DNA from: Gymnorhina tibicen
Taxonomy: Eukaryota > Chordata > Aves > Passeriformes > Artamidae
Assembly: GCA_013399875.1 (NCBI GenBank)
Contig: VXAZ01006775.1
Coordinates: 5,349,288 to 5,413,287 of the forward strand
Length of the DNA stretch: 64,000 nt
Direction of reading: 5' to 3'
Positions 1-14,298 of this stretch are shown here, one piece after another. The notes below the pieces were generated by a model. That model searched no databases. It was not told where the DNA came from and worked only from the letters and a program-made list of their open reading frames with translations. Position 1 is the stretch's first letter. Every line of letters begins with the position of its first letter. The position numbers and the translations under genes were made by a program.

Positions 1-1561
1 AAAGTGACATTGTTTGACAACTGCATGAAATTCACAGGAGCACAGGAGTGTGCTAGGAAAAATATGTGCTTCATTCAACCCTTTCAACCTGCCTTGGGGA
101 CTGCATGCACTTTTTTTTTGGCTTCTAATCTCTTTCCCTTACAGTGCAAATAGCTAATAGCTTGAATAACTCTAATTAAACATCACACTGTGGAAGGTAT
201 GACTTGTCAAGTAACAGGTGACTGGTACAGCCACCTGGAATCAGGAATACAAGGGGCTATGATGACTGAAAAAAATCTAGCCTTAATTTTTATGTTTAAC
301 AGTGCCAACAAATGTGGAATCTACTAAAAGAGTGGGAATATGGATTGTTTATTGATTAAAGATAGCTTAGAATCAAGTGATTATGCCCTAGCAAGACCAT
401 TCAATTTTGGCCATATTTTTACAACTGCACAATAGTTTATAAAATGTCTTTACACATCAGGAGTTCATTTAAGGTTCTTTGTAATTATCAGATCCCTATT
501 TTCCTTCAGTGCAGTACAGAGAACTCACAGAACAGAGAGTTTAAGTTGGAGGTGCTATTTTAATAGAACAGTCAGAAGCTGCTGCAGGCACAGGCCCAGA
601 AATGCAATACAGAACATAAATTATTTACCTACAACTGCATAATCAGGGTCGTGCTGGAAAAGGCACCCAACAAACAGCAAGGTGCTATGAGAAGTACTGT
701 CAACATTGCTGTTAATAGACTGACTCTCAATTTTTGTCCCAGCATGTGTGTTGGCTATTGTGCTGCTGGAGATGATGTCTTTCAGATGAGATGGAAAATT
801 AACTTCTGACTACATGTGGTCACTAATGATCCCATGCCAGCCTCTGTAAGAGCAGGAGATAACCCAGGTGTCCTTTGGTTCAGATAATTGCATTTTGCTG
901 ATCTAAATTTCACCTGTGGTTTTAATTAGATATGATATTCTTAACTTGCTGCTCTTACCTGTTGTGTAGGCTCACTGTTTATGGATAAGGTCTCATTAAT
1001 GTCTCCATTTCAGGGAGACATGAGTCTTCATGTTTGGGATAAAAGTTCTTAGTGGGAGAACTGTCCCACTGTTATTTTTATAAGGACACATTCATTGACA
1101 TTTTGAAGAATGACATGGAAAGGAGATTGTGCCACCAGTGCAAAATGAAGAGGGCAAAATTCCAGTAAATTATAATTTACTTCTTTTCTAACAAGCTATT
1201 AAAATAAATATATCATGAATTAAAAACATTTGAAAAGAAACTGTGTGCCAGTGAGGAGTAAAGAGCTTAACCAGGCTCCTAAGCCTCCAGATTTAATTGT
1301 AATTTATATTTCTGACTCAAATCCTGTGAACCCTGGGAAGACAACATGGTAACATCATGTGGAAAAAAAAAAGTGAATAAAATAATAAATCAGATATTTG
1401 CCTACATTGCAATCACATGATAGAATCCTAAATCCTTCTTAGGCCAGCCCTAAAAGTGACCAGAAAGGTTGAATCATGAAAATTTTATGAAACTTTTATA
1501 AGGATGTGGGATCGGTGTAGTGGCGTTTGCTTGAAATTCATGCTGAGAGATGAGTTCTCTC
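1..1561. other. unique AT-rich non-coding DNA
   Basis: I see no gene, RNA gene or recognisable repeat here. The stretch is AT-rich, has stops in all frames, and contains only short homopolymers such as the T run near 112-119 and the A run near 1363-1371. It ends where the first CR1 fragment begins. Confidence 0.6.
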
Positions 1562-1710
1562 TCCCCCATCCCTGGAAATGTTCCAGGCCAGATTGGATGT
1601 GACTTGGTCTAGTGGAAGGTGTCCCACCCACGGCATGGGGGTTGGAACTAAGTGATCTTTAAGATCCCTTCCAACCCAAACCATTCTGTGGTTCTATGAT
1701 TCTATGATCT
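1562..1710 (+). mobile_element. CR1 retrotransposon, 3' end fragment
   Basis: This is a 5'-truncated CR1 LINE, the dominant retrotransposon of birds. The sequence shows the usual CR1 3' block in order: a 'catccctggaaatgttc' segment, a 'tctagtggaaggtgtcc' segment, 'cccttccaacccaaacc', and the terminal short repeats 'attctatgattctatgat'. Full-length CR1 is several kilobases with two ORFs. Only the 3' untranslated end is present, as is usual for insertions truncated during target-primed reverse transcription. The 3' motifs are well preserved, so it is moderately young. Confidence 0.93.
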
Positions 1711-2750
1711 GCGCTCACGTGTGCAGCTCCTTAACTGTGTCTTAAATTGGTGTTTTGATTTGGAAAACCAGATAATAATAAGTCTTCTGAAAAAACCCCC
1801 CAAAACCTGTAAACTACGTGAGATACACAAAGAAATCTAGATGCCAAAGTACTGTCAAAGGAGACCAAAAGACTTCAGCACTAAATTAAACTGAACAATA
1901 GTTTTTAATGTGACAGTTCAGAAAACGTGACTGAAAGCTGTGTGTGCAGAGGTGTCATGTCCTTGATCAGGTTTCTCTGGGTAGTACTTTGCATCTGAAA
2001 TACTGTGTATAGACTGTTCCTGTCAATAACCAGTGAGGGAAACAAACAACAACAAAAAACCTCAGTCAAGCTGGCAGCTGTTCATGGAAGGGGCTGGAAA
2101 GGATTCATGATTAAGGGGCTGAAATGACTAAATAATGAGGAGTAATTAGAAGGCTAATTTATGACTAAACATTTAATTTTGATGATGGAGGTCAACGGGA
2201 GTTTAATCATTAACTGTGAAGCAAGATTTATCAGTCCTCAAGAGAAAGTTATTTACCATTATTTTTGCCATCATCTTGCCAGAAATTATTTTGATATTTA
2301 TGAATCATATGCAAAAAACCCCCTTTCGTGTGAGGGCTATAGCTGGAAGAAAAAAGACAAGAATTTTGTTCAAAACAAAGTTTTCCCAATCATATTTCCT
2401 AAGAAAAAGTGATGCAAATCTAGGTGGCTGACATGTGGGTAAATTGTAGCAGTCAGGTCTTGTAGAAAGAGGTAACTAAGGTGAAACCTCCACTGACTAG
2501 GTGATCAAACATGATTGAACCTCCTCTATGATTATTTTATATGACTTTATGTGATCAGTATCAAAGTGGATTGTTCCATGAAGACAACACAATATTATTG
2601 TCATCTCTATGCTCTTTAAGGCAGCTGAAGTAATTTGAGAATAACCATGACTATCTTTTATTATTGTGAAAATGTCTCTTTCAGATTTCATAATTGATGG
2701 TAATTTCAGCAAGGAGGTTTTTCTTAAAACAATACTTTTGCATTCCTACC

Positions 2751-2768
2751 AAAAAAAAAAAAAAAAAA
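2751..2768. repeat. A18 homopolymer
   Basis: An uninterrupted run of 18 A residues. No SINE or processed-gene body is recognisable upstream, so it is annotated only as a mononucleotide tract, probably length-variable. Confidence 0.9.
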
Positions 2769-5700
2769 GTATATATGTGTTCACTTCTATTAGCATACGG
2801 CACATCCTACCTGACTTTAGATTTTTATGATACAGCCACTCCATTTGAATCAGTAACTTTGGGTGTCTTTATGATCAGTGAACAGTGGGAAAATACATAT
2901 GATGAACTGCAGTGTGTTTTTTTCTTGAAATGAGAAGAATAAAATGGTGGAGTTTTTAGTCTTCTATATCTAACCATATCACATATATATATGAAATGAA
3001 GTGAATCCCACCTTTATTCAAACCCCAAAATGTTAGCTGATATGACCAAGGCCATGGCCTATTCTTCCTTGAAGAAAAGAAAGAAGACTCTAAAGGAATT
3101 AGAGCTGAAAAGTTCCTGAGCAACCCTAAATGGACTTGTTTTGGGCATGAATTTGAAGTAGATGAGCACTAGGAATTAGGCCACCTCACGTGGTTCTGTG
3201 AAATAATTCACACTAATTGTAAGCAAAAAGTCCTGAGAACAGACTTAGCATGTTGATACATCAGCACTTTCATAACTCATCAAAAACTATGCAAAGGACA
3301 TATTTGAATGTTTCTCTTGTCGTTACTCCCTCTAGTTTCATCAAAGTAAAACATGAGACGGACCCTGTTCATCTGTTTTAGGCACATGCTCTCTATTTCC
3401 CCTGAGAGATAAAATTCAGCCTTCTTTTTTTTCATGCAAAATTCCATGCTCTCTTTATTACCTACTGATTTATTTTCTCTTAAAAAAATGTTTAAGATCC
3501 TTCTTATTATTTACATGTACCAAGCTGAGAACCATTTAGGAGACATTTTTAAACCACATCCTTGGTTTGATAAACAGATAAGCCTATTATTAAGTTAGTT
3601 TGTTGGCAAAATTAGAAAAGGATAATTAGTCAGGAGGAGAAAAATAGGCTTCAAATTTCACCAAGAGCAAAAGGCATATTTCAAAGAAATAAATCCCAGT
3701 TCCTATTCAAAACATTGTTTAAGAACTATGCCATAACTGACCCTGAACTGTCTCTAGCAGTTCATAGAGTTTGTCTATTTAAATGCATAATAAATCATAC
3801 ATTAAGGAAAAACAGGCATTTTGTTCTGGGAAAGAAAGCAAACAAATCAGATGAATGATTTTCCATTTTATAAAGAAGGGAAATCAGCTGGATGACATTT
3901 TGATGTTTTTAATTTTATCTTCACAATCACTTATTTCACTTTCTTTCTAGCACATATTTTACCACTTAAATTTGTTTTTACACAAAAGAAACTATCTTTA
4001 ACCTCTATTAAAGTAGTACATACAGCTTTCAGACAGATATCAGTGCCCCATTACACTTAGTGTTGTCCACAACAAAAAAGGCCATCATAGTTTCCAAGAC
4101 TAAAAGTTAGAAAATTTCACTTCTGATATCCATAAGGATTTTCTGACCGAATTTTTTTGCATTAAAAAAGACTACAGGACTATTGAAGACAAAGTAGCTA
4201 CAGTCTTGTGAGTTTTATAACCTATGCATTTAGCAAATAAACCTCACTTCTGCAGCTGTTGATTATTACTTTCATTATTATGGAGAAAAGTAGTCCTTTA
4301 TTTTGGCCAAGCACTTATGCTTACTTTCTTTTTCAATATGTGTGTAAGCTAATGGTATGCTAATCCTGGTAATGATTTCAAAAAGACACTTGAGTAATCC
4401 TTTTAATTAAAAAAAATTAAACTCATATTAATTGAGATAAGAGGAAGCACATTATTATCATTAGAGTTAGAAGGCACGCTTATTGCAGTCTCTCCTCTAA
4501 TTCAAATTACTAAGAAATCTGTGATATAGTAAGCCTAGCATTAAAGTTGTGATGATGAATGCTAGTATTTTTTTTAAGTAAACCTAATGTTTTACCTTTT
4601 AAACTGAATGGAATATATCAGTCATAAAGAACTTGCAGTCTGATTCAAATCAATGAAAATATCCAAAAGATAATACAGGTCCAAGAACATTTATCTTGTA
4701 GTTCATGGGGGCTTCTGTTTTTTGCTTGAGAAAAAAATGATGATCATTATTAAGACCCTTTTGAAATCACTCTTTTGAATGTATCAGAGACATAACTGGT
4801 CAAAGAATCTTGAGGTCACAAGTGAATTGATGAAATCAATAGGAATCTTCCCATTAAATTTGATAGAGGTGATCTACTTTTCAAGGTGAACAGCTGTTTA
4901 TTTGTACCTACGGATGACAAAGCCACAATTTTGGCCTTCTCACATACTCTAAAACTGGAAGCAGGTAGTGTCTCCAGGGAGATATATGTTTACCAGTCTG
5001 TCTCCTCGGCTGTTTAAAAGGCCCATGTTTTGGGCATGCCCTGTCTAATATTCACAACTGAGATGTTTGGTTTGTGTTCTCTGGGCACTCGTAGAGCAGC
5101 TGTTTATTCAGCTTTTGCACTTAGAGGATGCAAACCACTTGGCATCATGTTACAGCTTCTAGATTGAACCCTGCTAAACCACAAGCAGAGTCTTTCTCAT
5201 GTCCACCATCCAGTGACCTAGAGACTGGTAATTCACCTGACACGCTGTAGAAACAGCTCTCAGTTCCACCTGAGGTGTTTGTGTTTGTATCTGCTATCAT
5301 CCAGGTAAATGCTTTAATCAATATCCTGATGTTTGAATTGCTCATTCCTCCCAAATTAAAACACTGCCTGAGATCAGCAATAAATATTCACATCCATGAA
5401 GAGAGAAAATGTGGCAGTGTACTTAATTCTACAGCATTTTAATTAGAGAATATAGTAAAGGAGAGCTAGAGGTCAGTTCAAGTTCAGTAAATACTTAATA
5501 TAACACTAAAAATATCCAGTATTTCCTGGATTCCTCTGTTTTGCCAGTCTTTCAGGGAATACTTACTTCTTCCAAAACAAAACAAAAAAAATGGTTAGAA
5601 GTTGGCAAGGCCAGGAAGTATTTTAGAAAAATCCAGCTAATAGAAGGAATTAGAAATGCAACGTAGGTGACCTGGTGAATACCATTTTAGGAGAAATGGC

Positions 5701-5924
5701 TACCTTCCTATCTTCCAGACATGATCCATAAGGAAGCACTGGTTTATGTTCCTATCTCCAAGAGAAACCTGATTCTTGTGAATCCAGAGATGACAAAGGA
5801 CATAGTAAAGATTGTCATCCCCCATTTTGAATTGGTTTTCAATCAGTTCGTCCTCACTCAATTTGATTCATTCTTACTCATTTTGCCAGTGGCTTCCAGA
5901 GGGCAGAAGGCATTAATTGTTGGT

Positions 5925-5970
5925 GGTTTAGTTCTTTGCTGAGTGGCACTGGTTTAGTTCTTTGCAGAGT
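5925..5970 (+). repeat. short direct repeat, 20 bp twice at 26-bp spacing
   Basis: The 20-mer beginning 'ggtttagttctttgc' occurs at 5925-5944 and again at 5951-5970 with one mismatch (t/a). A 6-bp spacer separates the copies. It looks like a local tandem duplication. Confidence 0.85.
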
Positions 5971-6686
5971 TTGGGTATTTATTATACCAGTCAAAAGGAA
6001 GATGCTCCTGCATTCTGCCTTGGAGACCTTAGTCTAATATATAATCATGATAAAGTTGCTTTGTGCACTTCTATGAGCAAAAATTTGTAGAAAGAAAGCT
6101 TTCTGTAGTTTTGAGAATGAGAGCTACAAGACAACTTGCCAATATTTTGAGTTTAACATGAATTAGCAATTCTATCTGCATCCTAAAAAATTGACATAAA
6201 CTAAGATATGATACAGTCAAAAATCATTCTAAGAATAATTACTGCACATAGGATGAAATGACAGAGCAATGTCTGGTATGTTCAGATCTTTTTCTGCATG
6301 AAGGGAAATTTACATTCTATCTCTACTTAATTGATGAGACATGAAAATCTCCTTTATGTTCTGGCTTCTGTAAAAGTATTTTCCTGTTTCCTTCCCATAA
6401 AAATCAAATAAATACTACCTAGTGCTTAGAGTTCATATGATTATTGACTTCCTTATAATGCATTTCACTGAAATTCATTTTATTGAATTTTTATGATGCT
6501 GTATAACTGGTTGTTAAGAAACATGACAATGAAATTACATGGCTACAGAAAATGCACTCCTGTCATTCCAGACTGGTCAACAAACTTCTGTGCTAAGACA
6601 CTGATTTTCTCTTTTGATATACTTATGCACTGGCTTTTCTTATTGCAGCCAGGCTCCTTAAATTCAGCAGTCACAAAAAGAGTGGC

Positions 6687-6715
6687 AAAATAAAATAAAA
6701 TAAAAATAATAATAA
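6687..6715. repeat. (AAAAT)n / (AAT)n microsatellite
   Basis: About three AAAAT units followed by AAT units. A short A-rich simple repeat. The sequence upstream is unique and no retrotransposon body is recognisable. Confidence 0.85.
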
Positions 6716-9700
6716 AAGACAGCAGTGGTGCAAACAGGAAAGAAGCACAGAGGAGAAAGACTTGTAAGGAGGGGCACATTTACATTTTTGGCCACAAATG
6801 ACCACCATTAAATCTACACATGGTGTGGACCTGCTGATACTGAGGATTTAGAATAATACAGTTTCAATGGCAAAACAGAGAACAGTTCTCAAACTACTAT
6901 AAAAAATGTTAATGTACATGGAATATTATGAGACCCTCTAATAGCATCCTCAATAAATGGATGAAGGAAGAAATGAAGATTTAGGCTTAAGTGTTGTAAG
7001 TGTTTTGCTTATTTAACTTAATTGCCATGGATAGAACTATTTCTGTGATCATGTGAAAAAAAAAATAGACGAGTGATTGGGAGCATCAGAACTTATCTAT
7101 GGAAGTGAAATAAGCTGAGAGGGCCACTCATGGGGCTTGGCAGGGCTGACTGCAGCACAGCTCTTCCCTGCCGAGTTCCCCTGAGGTTTTTGCATTGATT
7201 GCTTTCACTGTAAGAAATGACCAGCTCCTGTGGAGAGAAACTGTCCAATTCCTATAGAATCTTCTCCCTGTTTGAGTTAAGAGTATTGATCTATATTTAT
7301 ATTTATTTTTCAGACTTTTATTAAGTAATTAATTCTTTGATCAAAATTCATATCTTGCTTTGTCTTTGACAAAGAGCCTACTGTTTTATTGTTATTTGTT
7401 GGGGTTTTGCTGCCTTTTTTTTTTCTGGAAGGGATTTTATTATTTATGAACTTGGTCAGTTCGGTTTTCTTCTGTATGATCCTGGAAAGGAACATGACTG
7501 AACATCTTCTGAACAAAACATGAAGCTTTATAACTGCTGCTTCTGCAGCGTGGAGTTGTTGGTGGTCTTTGCTGAGTCAGAAGTTACCCATGCAAGAGAA
7601 TAGTAAGATTAAAATACAGTGGGAACATGTGAAAAATATTGTTACTTTTGCAACGTTTTTATTGCTGGAATAATTAAAACCTTTTTATTTTTTAGCCTGT
7701 AACAGAAACTCTTCATTTTAATAGTTTCATAGTATCCATCAAAAGTCCTTTAGTAAGTGATCATGTTTAAGAGACATAAATATCCTATATTATAAGATGC
7801 TTGCTTCTTCCAGTCTATTTTAAGTACTGCAAGAGTCATAATGAAATGTAATTTCATGAACCTCAAAATACTGAAGAGGTGGGAAGAAAATAATTCATTT
7901 TAGGCTTATAAGTTTTTCTGTCAGCTCAAAATCTTGTCCATACAGAACAAATTAATTGAAATCTATTGAGGACTACGTAATTTACTTATGTTTTCTGGAG
8001 TAGACACAAGTTCTTCGAGTTCTTTCACACATTTCAAAACAATTGTGTCAAATTTTCAACAAAGAACCAGTGTTTCAGTGGTTAAATTTTAAATGTCTGC
8101 CCATTACAAGTCTCTGCAATCTATTCCTTCTCAGTAGGTTGTTGTCTGAAAAGCAGTATCACTGACCCTTTCACAGCACTGTGAAATTGCTCCCAAATCT
8201 TATTGTATCTGGTAAAATATCAGAATATGCTTAAAGTCATGAGTGGCCACTTGTCCTGTCTTTATACAAATATATTTAAATTAAAAAATATTTATGCTGG
8301 AGACCTGTGAAATGGAATTTGAATTCAGTCTTTTAATTGAGCTCAAACATAAAACGTATGTTAAATTGAAGCAATACTAGTCAGAGAAGCTAATTCAGCA
8401 TGAAAAAGAAATACCTGACCTAGTAAAATTTTGTGTTATTACGTCTCTAGAAATCCCTTTTCTTCAACCACATTCAAGAAGAGAAGCAGTAGGCTTCACA
8501 GTTTGAAATCAGAGTCCTGTGGCTCTCTCAGAAACAAACTCCATTCAAAGTATCTATTTTCATATTCTTACACTTTCTTGAAAGTTTTACACTTGCACAA
8601 TGTAATCCTACAATTAAACTTTTTTATACCAAGAAAAACATTTAATAACATTTCAACAGTGGAAAGATGTTTAGGGAAAGTGAAGACTTTTCACATGATG
8701 AGCTAGTTCTTCTGCAGTGAGTCCAGAGGTTAAGCCATCCAACCTTTTCCTGACTGAAACGATGGTAACACCAGAAGCTCTGAAAGAAAAATAAAAGATG
8801 TTGATCAGAATTGTTTGTGACATACACAGTTAACTGATATGCCTTATCTTTATAGTTTGCACTAGAATGTCCTCTGGGGTTGGATCCACTTTTTAAACTG
8901 CACTAAAAGCTTTTCAGTTTCTACTGTTGCTATGGAGCATCAGTAATTCTCCTTTACAGATAAAAAATCTGTATTAATGGCTGCAGTCATAGTTAATAAT
9001 ACAGACAAAGGGATATAGTAGGTGGATAGTTTACAATTCATTTGCTCTCACAGATTCACTAAAGTCTTTTTGACTAAACAATTCATATTAAAATATCAAG
9101 AGGGAAAGAAGAAGAGGGGGAGAAACAAATAACACATTACCGTCTCATGAAGAAACAAATATAACAATCACAATGCTAATTACCCATATGATCACTGCAA
9201 TTCTCAACAGGGTGATTTGTTTTGAGTGAAGTAGAAATAGATGAATTCTCAAATTGCATTTGATATGCTTCTCTTCTCATAAATTTTGTCATTTGATCAT
9301 CAGTAATGAAATGAATGTGTGTTTATGTGCAATATATATTTTTATCAATTCAGAAAAACACCAGTCTCCCCAAAGTAAAGCTGGACAACTCTTAATATTT
9401 CTTGTGCAACCGGTTTAGACTCATACTCAAGTAGGTGTGTCCTAATCACCTTAGTGAGTTACCATATGACTGCTTACCTCTTACTACATATTTTCATACC
9501 ATGCTTGTCACTGTCAAAGTGTAAACTAGTTCAGTTTGGTCCAGTCTGTGGTGACAAACGTTTATGCACAGTCAAAGTGCATCTCATCTGGAAAGATTTC
9601 ACAGGCACAGTGAAGGATGTGTGAGGATTTGATAACTCTTTGTAAGTTGGATATCTAACTGAGTGCTCTTCTCATGCCCCATTGGGTGTTTGCATAATGA

Positions 9701-11365
9701 GATCGTCATTTCTTCCCTGTCTTTTGCCCTATCCTAGCACAGCTTGATTTATAGGTATATCTGGTCCGTAGATGATTTGGGGTAATCAGACAAGCCTGTT
9801 TGCAAAATCCCTGCTTCATTCATCCAGAGTTTAAATTCACATATAGTGAATGAAATAAAGAAGAGTAGGAGAAATTGCCATCTAAAGAGCCATTTCTGTT
9901 CCTAAGTGAAGTAAATTTTCCATAGGTTACTGACAAAATTTTTAAATTAAGCAAAGTTTGCTATCTCAAGAAGAGCTTTACTTTTCCAGGCAGCCATTCT
10001 GATATTTTGTGTCTGTGTTGGTGCTGTACCCACAGCTGCATCTTGTTGTGCTTGGAATAGTTCTCTGAACAAAAGTCATACTGCAAAAGGCTAGACTCGA
10101 TGGAAAAGAGAAATATATCAGTTGGTAACCCAAGAAGTTTGGTCATTTTTCATAAAACTCTCCAAACTCTAATCTTCATCTGTAAAAAGAGAGGGATAAA
10201 AGCACCTCACTGACCATGCAGTAAGAGTAGTCTGCAGGACAAAAATGTCTATGGCCTTGAAAAGAGGAAACAAAGGCAGCCAACATTATCCAAACTACAC
10301 ATTCCTGAGTGGAGCATAACAGAGGAACTGTGAGGTAAATTTACTCTCATGTTAGAGAAAAATGAAGTCTTGCATAGACTCTGTGTTGTTATGTGTTACA
10401 CCTGGAAACTAGCCAAATTCCTAAGGGCCAAGGAAGCCAGAGCTGAGAGTACGCAAACTTTTTTCTTTCAGAAAAAGGTGACGCTCTGGCAGACAGTATA
10501 AAAGTTATATGTATATTATCTGATGACTAATTGCTAAAGGTTAAGATAACATCCTGCAGTGTTTTTGACAGGAGACCTGCTTCCGGGATTATGGGTAGCA
10601 GAAGTTACGTTCTGATTTCACTCCGTGCTAACTGTCCTGATCTCAGCTGGAAGAAAGTGAAAATAAATGATTGGCATTATGCACTCAAGCAAAAGATTTC
10701 AAGGGTTGCCATGCAAGGACGCCTCACTGCTAAGTACCCTCCACACGGTTTGCTCTGCAGTGTTGGGCGTAGCCAAATATGAATGCTGCAGTTCTGTTTG
10801 GATAACCACAGCTCCAGTAATGAATCTCATACGCATGTGAGAAGCAAATAAAACAACATCCTGTGTCTCCAGAGGGAAAACAAACACCCTTAAGTCTTCC
10901 TACCTCTATTCAGCTGGAAAAGCCATTATTTGACTTGCAATACACAAATCACAGAGATGCCATCTAATATGGCATGAACCTAAGATACTGAATTGCAAAC
11001 GAACAGGGTTTGCCAGTGATTAAATTATCATTCAAGTGAACTTTGCAAAGTAAAGGAGCATGTAAAGAATTTATTTGGAAAGTTCCATTTGGATGGGCAA
11101 GTTAAATTGTCCTTTTCAAGATGCCACAGACTTTATTTTTCATGAGTTTGGTTGTTGTGTCATCATTTGTACTCGCACAGTTCCATTTTATTTGATTTAT
11201 TTTTTGAATAGTCCATGTAAAAATAGAAATAATTCAACAAATATTTCCAAACATTAAGGAACTGTCCCACAAAGTAATGGCAGATTATTGTTCTGAAATC
11301 CAGATTGCAGGTAACAGCTAGTATAAGAACAGACTGATTATTTCTTTTAAAAACACTAGTAGTTT
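6716..11365. other. non-coding block, no gene seen
   Basis: Unique AT-rich sequence with no ORF that looks like a protein family member. The longest frames are under 100 codons. No LTR, CR1 or RNA gene is recognised. Confidence 0.55.
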
Positions 11366-11393
11366 CTAAGATTGAAAATCTTAGATTTTCAAT
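11366..11393. repeat. two overlapping perfect hairpins
   Basis: CTAAGATT (11366-11373) is the exact reverse complement of 11377-11384, with loop GAA. ATTGAAAATC (11371-11380) is the exact reverse complement of 11384-11393, with loop TTA. The 8-bp and 10-bp stems share bases, so they are mutually exclusive. Confidence 0.9.
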
Positions 11394-13409
11394 GATGCTA
11401 TTGAGTCTCTAAGGTAAAAAAAGTGCTGATAATATTTAATTTGCAATTATATGAAAAGAGGTTGTGTATGTGCATAAATGGAAAGCAATACATCTAATTG
11501 GTCATTTCTCCAGATCAATATACAGAGTCAACATGCAGTTTTAAACATCTTTCAAGAAATTAGGATTGCATCAAGAGTAATATTGGTGTGTTAGTGCTAA
11601 ATACAGTTTTGGGGAAAACGGTTCTGCTCTCTTGGAAACCTACACTATTTAGTCAGCATAAGATATTTTTTCCAAGACACTTTTCAAATGTAAGCAATTT
11701 TTTACCATAAATGATCTTTTCTTGTTTTGAATTAGGCTTTTGTTCTGGTAGGCACTGATAGGTATACAACATGTCTTTGTGAATAAACAATTTTTGAGTA
11801 AACAGTTTTTCCAAATCTTCCAAAACTCGAACTGAATTTTTCTGGCCATAAAATAGGGTTTTTTTCTGAGTAGGAACCAGCCTAAGTCTCTATAGTAAAT
11901 CCGGATTCCTAACACTGGCAGTTTAAGAATTGCTGAAATTTCCAAAATATTTCCCAATAACCTTTCAGGTGTCCTTTCCAAATTATAATAAAGAAAAAAA
12001 ATTAGATTATTTATTCTGAAACAGCTGGCTGAGGAACTGTATTGATTATTGTCCATCTTTTGAAATTGTGCAATATTAAGGGCTGGTTCAGCAACCTGGC
12101 ATTACATAGCTACCCTTTCAAATGATTCTTCATTTGTTTCAAGGATTTCCTTTCCTCAACTTTCTAGAGTAACATTGAGCCAAACACTTTACCTGAGATT
12201 TACAAGTAGACCTATGCACTGAATTGTTGCTGTATTCCAAAAAGACACTTGTCTCCCTGACTCCCTAAGTTCTCTTTGTCGTTAATGAAGGAAATGAGAT
12301 GCTTGAGGACAGGATCCATAGAAGCTAACTTGCTGCCTTGGGGATGCCTACTTTTTGCCTCATAGCAAATACATAATACAAATATGGCACTTTAGACTCT
12401 CTACTTCCTTTGGCATTCTTCTTTCAACTAGGTGTGCCTGCCCTCAGTGTCTGGGTGCTTAACTCCCTCCTTCCAAAATCTAGAAGAACAGTGATCTCTG
12501 CTAACAATTTCTTCTTGTCCCTTTACTCTCAGATAATGTACACCAATGCCACAAGGTGTTGCCCAAATATTGTTTCTTGATCACTCATTTAAAAAATAAT
12601 TTATAAAACCATATGCTATGCATAAATCTGTAATTTCATATTTTATTGTCAAATGGGACTTTTTAAGTGCAAAATGTGCAGCTTTAGAGGAAACTCTCTT
12701 CTGAAGCTTGATCCTTTCATTCTGGAAGGCAGAAATACTGTGGGGTTGAATGGGGTTGGAATGTCCATTCCTAACACCATTGAAACCTGAAGGATTATCA
12801 TGGACAAAGAGTTTGCTTTGATTTTCTCTCTTTTTCAGTATGAGAATGCATTTGAATTTAAGTGATAAGATGTGCCCAAATCTGATACATACTTCAGTTC
12901 CAAAATATTGGTTTATTTAATCCTTTCTCTTAGAAATAAATATGGATAAAATATAAAGTATTTACTGTGAGGTGCCAGATTGTATGCAGAAGTCGTAGTC
13001 CCATTTGTAATTCTGTGGCCTAACCACCGGGCAGAAAGACACATATACTGAGGTATGTGTTTGAGAGAGAGAGAAAAAGAGTACTAGAGGATGACTAAAA
13101 CCTTGAATCTGTACTCATTCAATAAAGCTCAGGATGTTCACTTTATTTCTTCTTCCTTGACGTTTTCTGTTGGGCAAACAATTAAATCTTGTACCTTTAC
13201 ATTTAGATTGGTTTTCTCACAGGATAAACCTTGCCATGAGTGAAAATTTATTCAGCACCAATATGATTGCCTGCCCAGTTACTCATAAATTCAACAGTCC
13301 ATGTCTGTCAATGTCTTCCTATCCTGCTTTTCACACTGGATAATTGCACACTCTCCCTGAGGAATCCCCCAAACAGTATCTCTCCATGGTGTATTTTGTT
13401 GCCAGTGCT
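11394..13409. other. non-coding block with one 135-codon chance ORF
   Basis: AT-rich unique sequence. A minus-strand frame of 135 codons runs from 12056 to 11649. Its product is rich in Leu, Ile, Lys and Phe with no recognisable domain, as expected for translated AT-rich DNA, so it is not called as a gene. A short (GA)n run lies near 13064. Confidence 0.5.
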
Positions 13410-13470
13410 GGGTTAAAGGTTTGGCTTGATAAACTTAGAGGTCTTTCACAACCTTAATGATTCTGTGATT
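13410..13470 (+). mobile_element. eroded CR1 3' end
   Basis: A short, diverged match to the CR1 terminus. A 'ggcttgataaacttagaggtc' segment corresponds to the 'gactagatgacctttagaggtc' type, followed by a CTTTCACAACC block and 'atgattctgtgatt'. The order and spacing match better-preserved CR1 copies in this window (for example 1640-1710). The divergence suggests an old insertion. Confidence 0.7.
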
Positions 13471-14298
13471 TCCCTCTACCCTTCCCTTTTTCTCAGGCTC
13501 AACTTCACTCCTGATTTTTCTACCTCCTCCCCTCATGTGGTACATGGGCTAAGGAATGGAGACTGTGGTCAGTTCATCACACGTTGTCTCTGATGGTCCT
13601 TCTTCCTCAGGGGGAGGACTCTTCACAATCTTTCCCTCCAGCATGGGGCCCCTCCCATGGCAGACAGTCCTCAATGAACCTCTCCGCTTTTATAAGTTTG
13701 TATAAATATTCTCTCATCTGCTTAATCTGTCAAATCTCTCAGCTAATTCTTTCCATAAAGCTGAGTAACTTCTTTTAAAGATAACTGCTCTTATTAAAAA
13801 ACTCATTATCATGTTATATCAAGCTAGGCATGCACACTTTTAAACATTGTCCTTGATTGAATACTACACGAATTACATTCACAAGAGAAAATGGGCGCTT
13901 ATATGATACTTCTGACCTTTCGTGGAAAGTTAATGTGAGATCTTTACAGCTTAAATCATTAATCTTATTTTCAATGACCGACACCTCTATGCACTCCTAT
14001 GCATATCCAGAGTCATCCTGATAGATATGTGTTTCCCTAGCAATCCAAATGTATAACTGTACTATAGCTGTGGCATAGAGGTTATATGTTATATTATATA
14101 TAATTTGAGGGTGCTTATATGACACTTTTTTTTTAGCGCATCATCATCATCTAGAAATATTATCTATCTTGTGCTGCTGTTTCTACTATTTAATCAATTT
14201 TTTATTCAAAGAGAGGAAATATTCAGATGTACAGTATGTATAAACATATCGACTATAGATTGATTTCTGTGTCATATATTTCATTCTTTGTGAACATC

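Larger units (their letters stand above)
1711..6686. other. non-coding block with small repeats, no gene seen
   Basis: Unique AT-rich DNA. Small ORFs (for example 2161-2412) have no recognisable domains and look random. It contains an A18 tract at 2751-2768 and a 20-bp direct repeat near 5925-5970. A patch near 4455-4515 faintly resembles a minus-strand CR1 end but is too degraded to call. Confidence 0.55.

Noticed and set aside
4455..4515. Possible minus-strand CR1 terminus
   Set aside because: Only 'agagttagaaggcac' resembles the reversed end. Too short and too diverged.
11649..12056. 135-codon minus-strand frame
   Set aside because: The Leu/Ile/Lys/Phe-rich translation of AT-rich DNA has no domain. 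About one frame of this length is expected by chance in a window of this size and composition.
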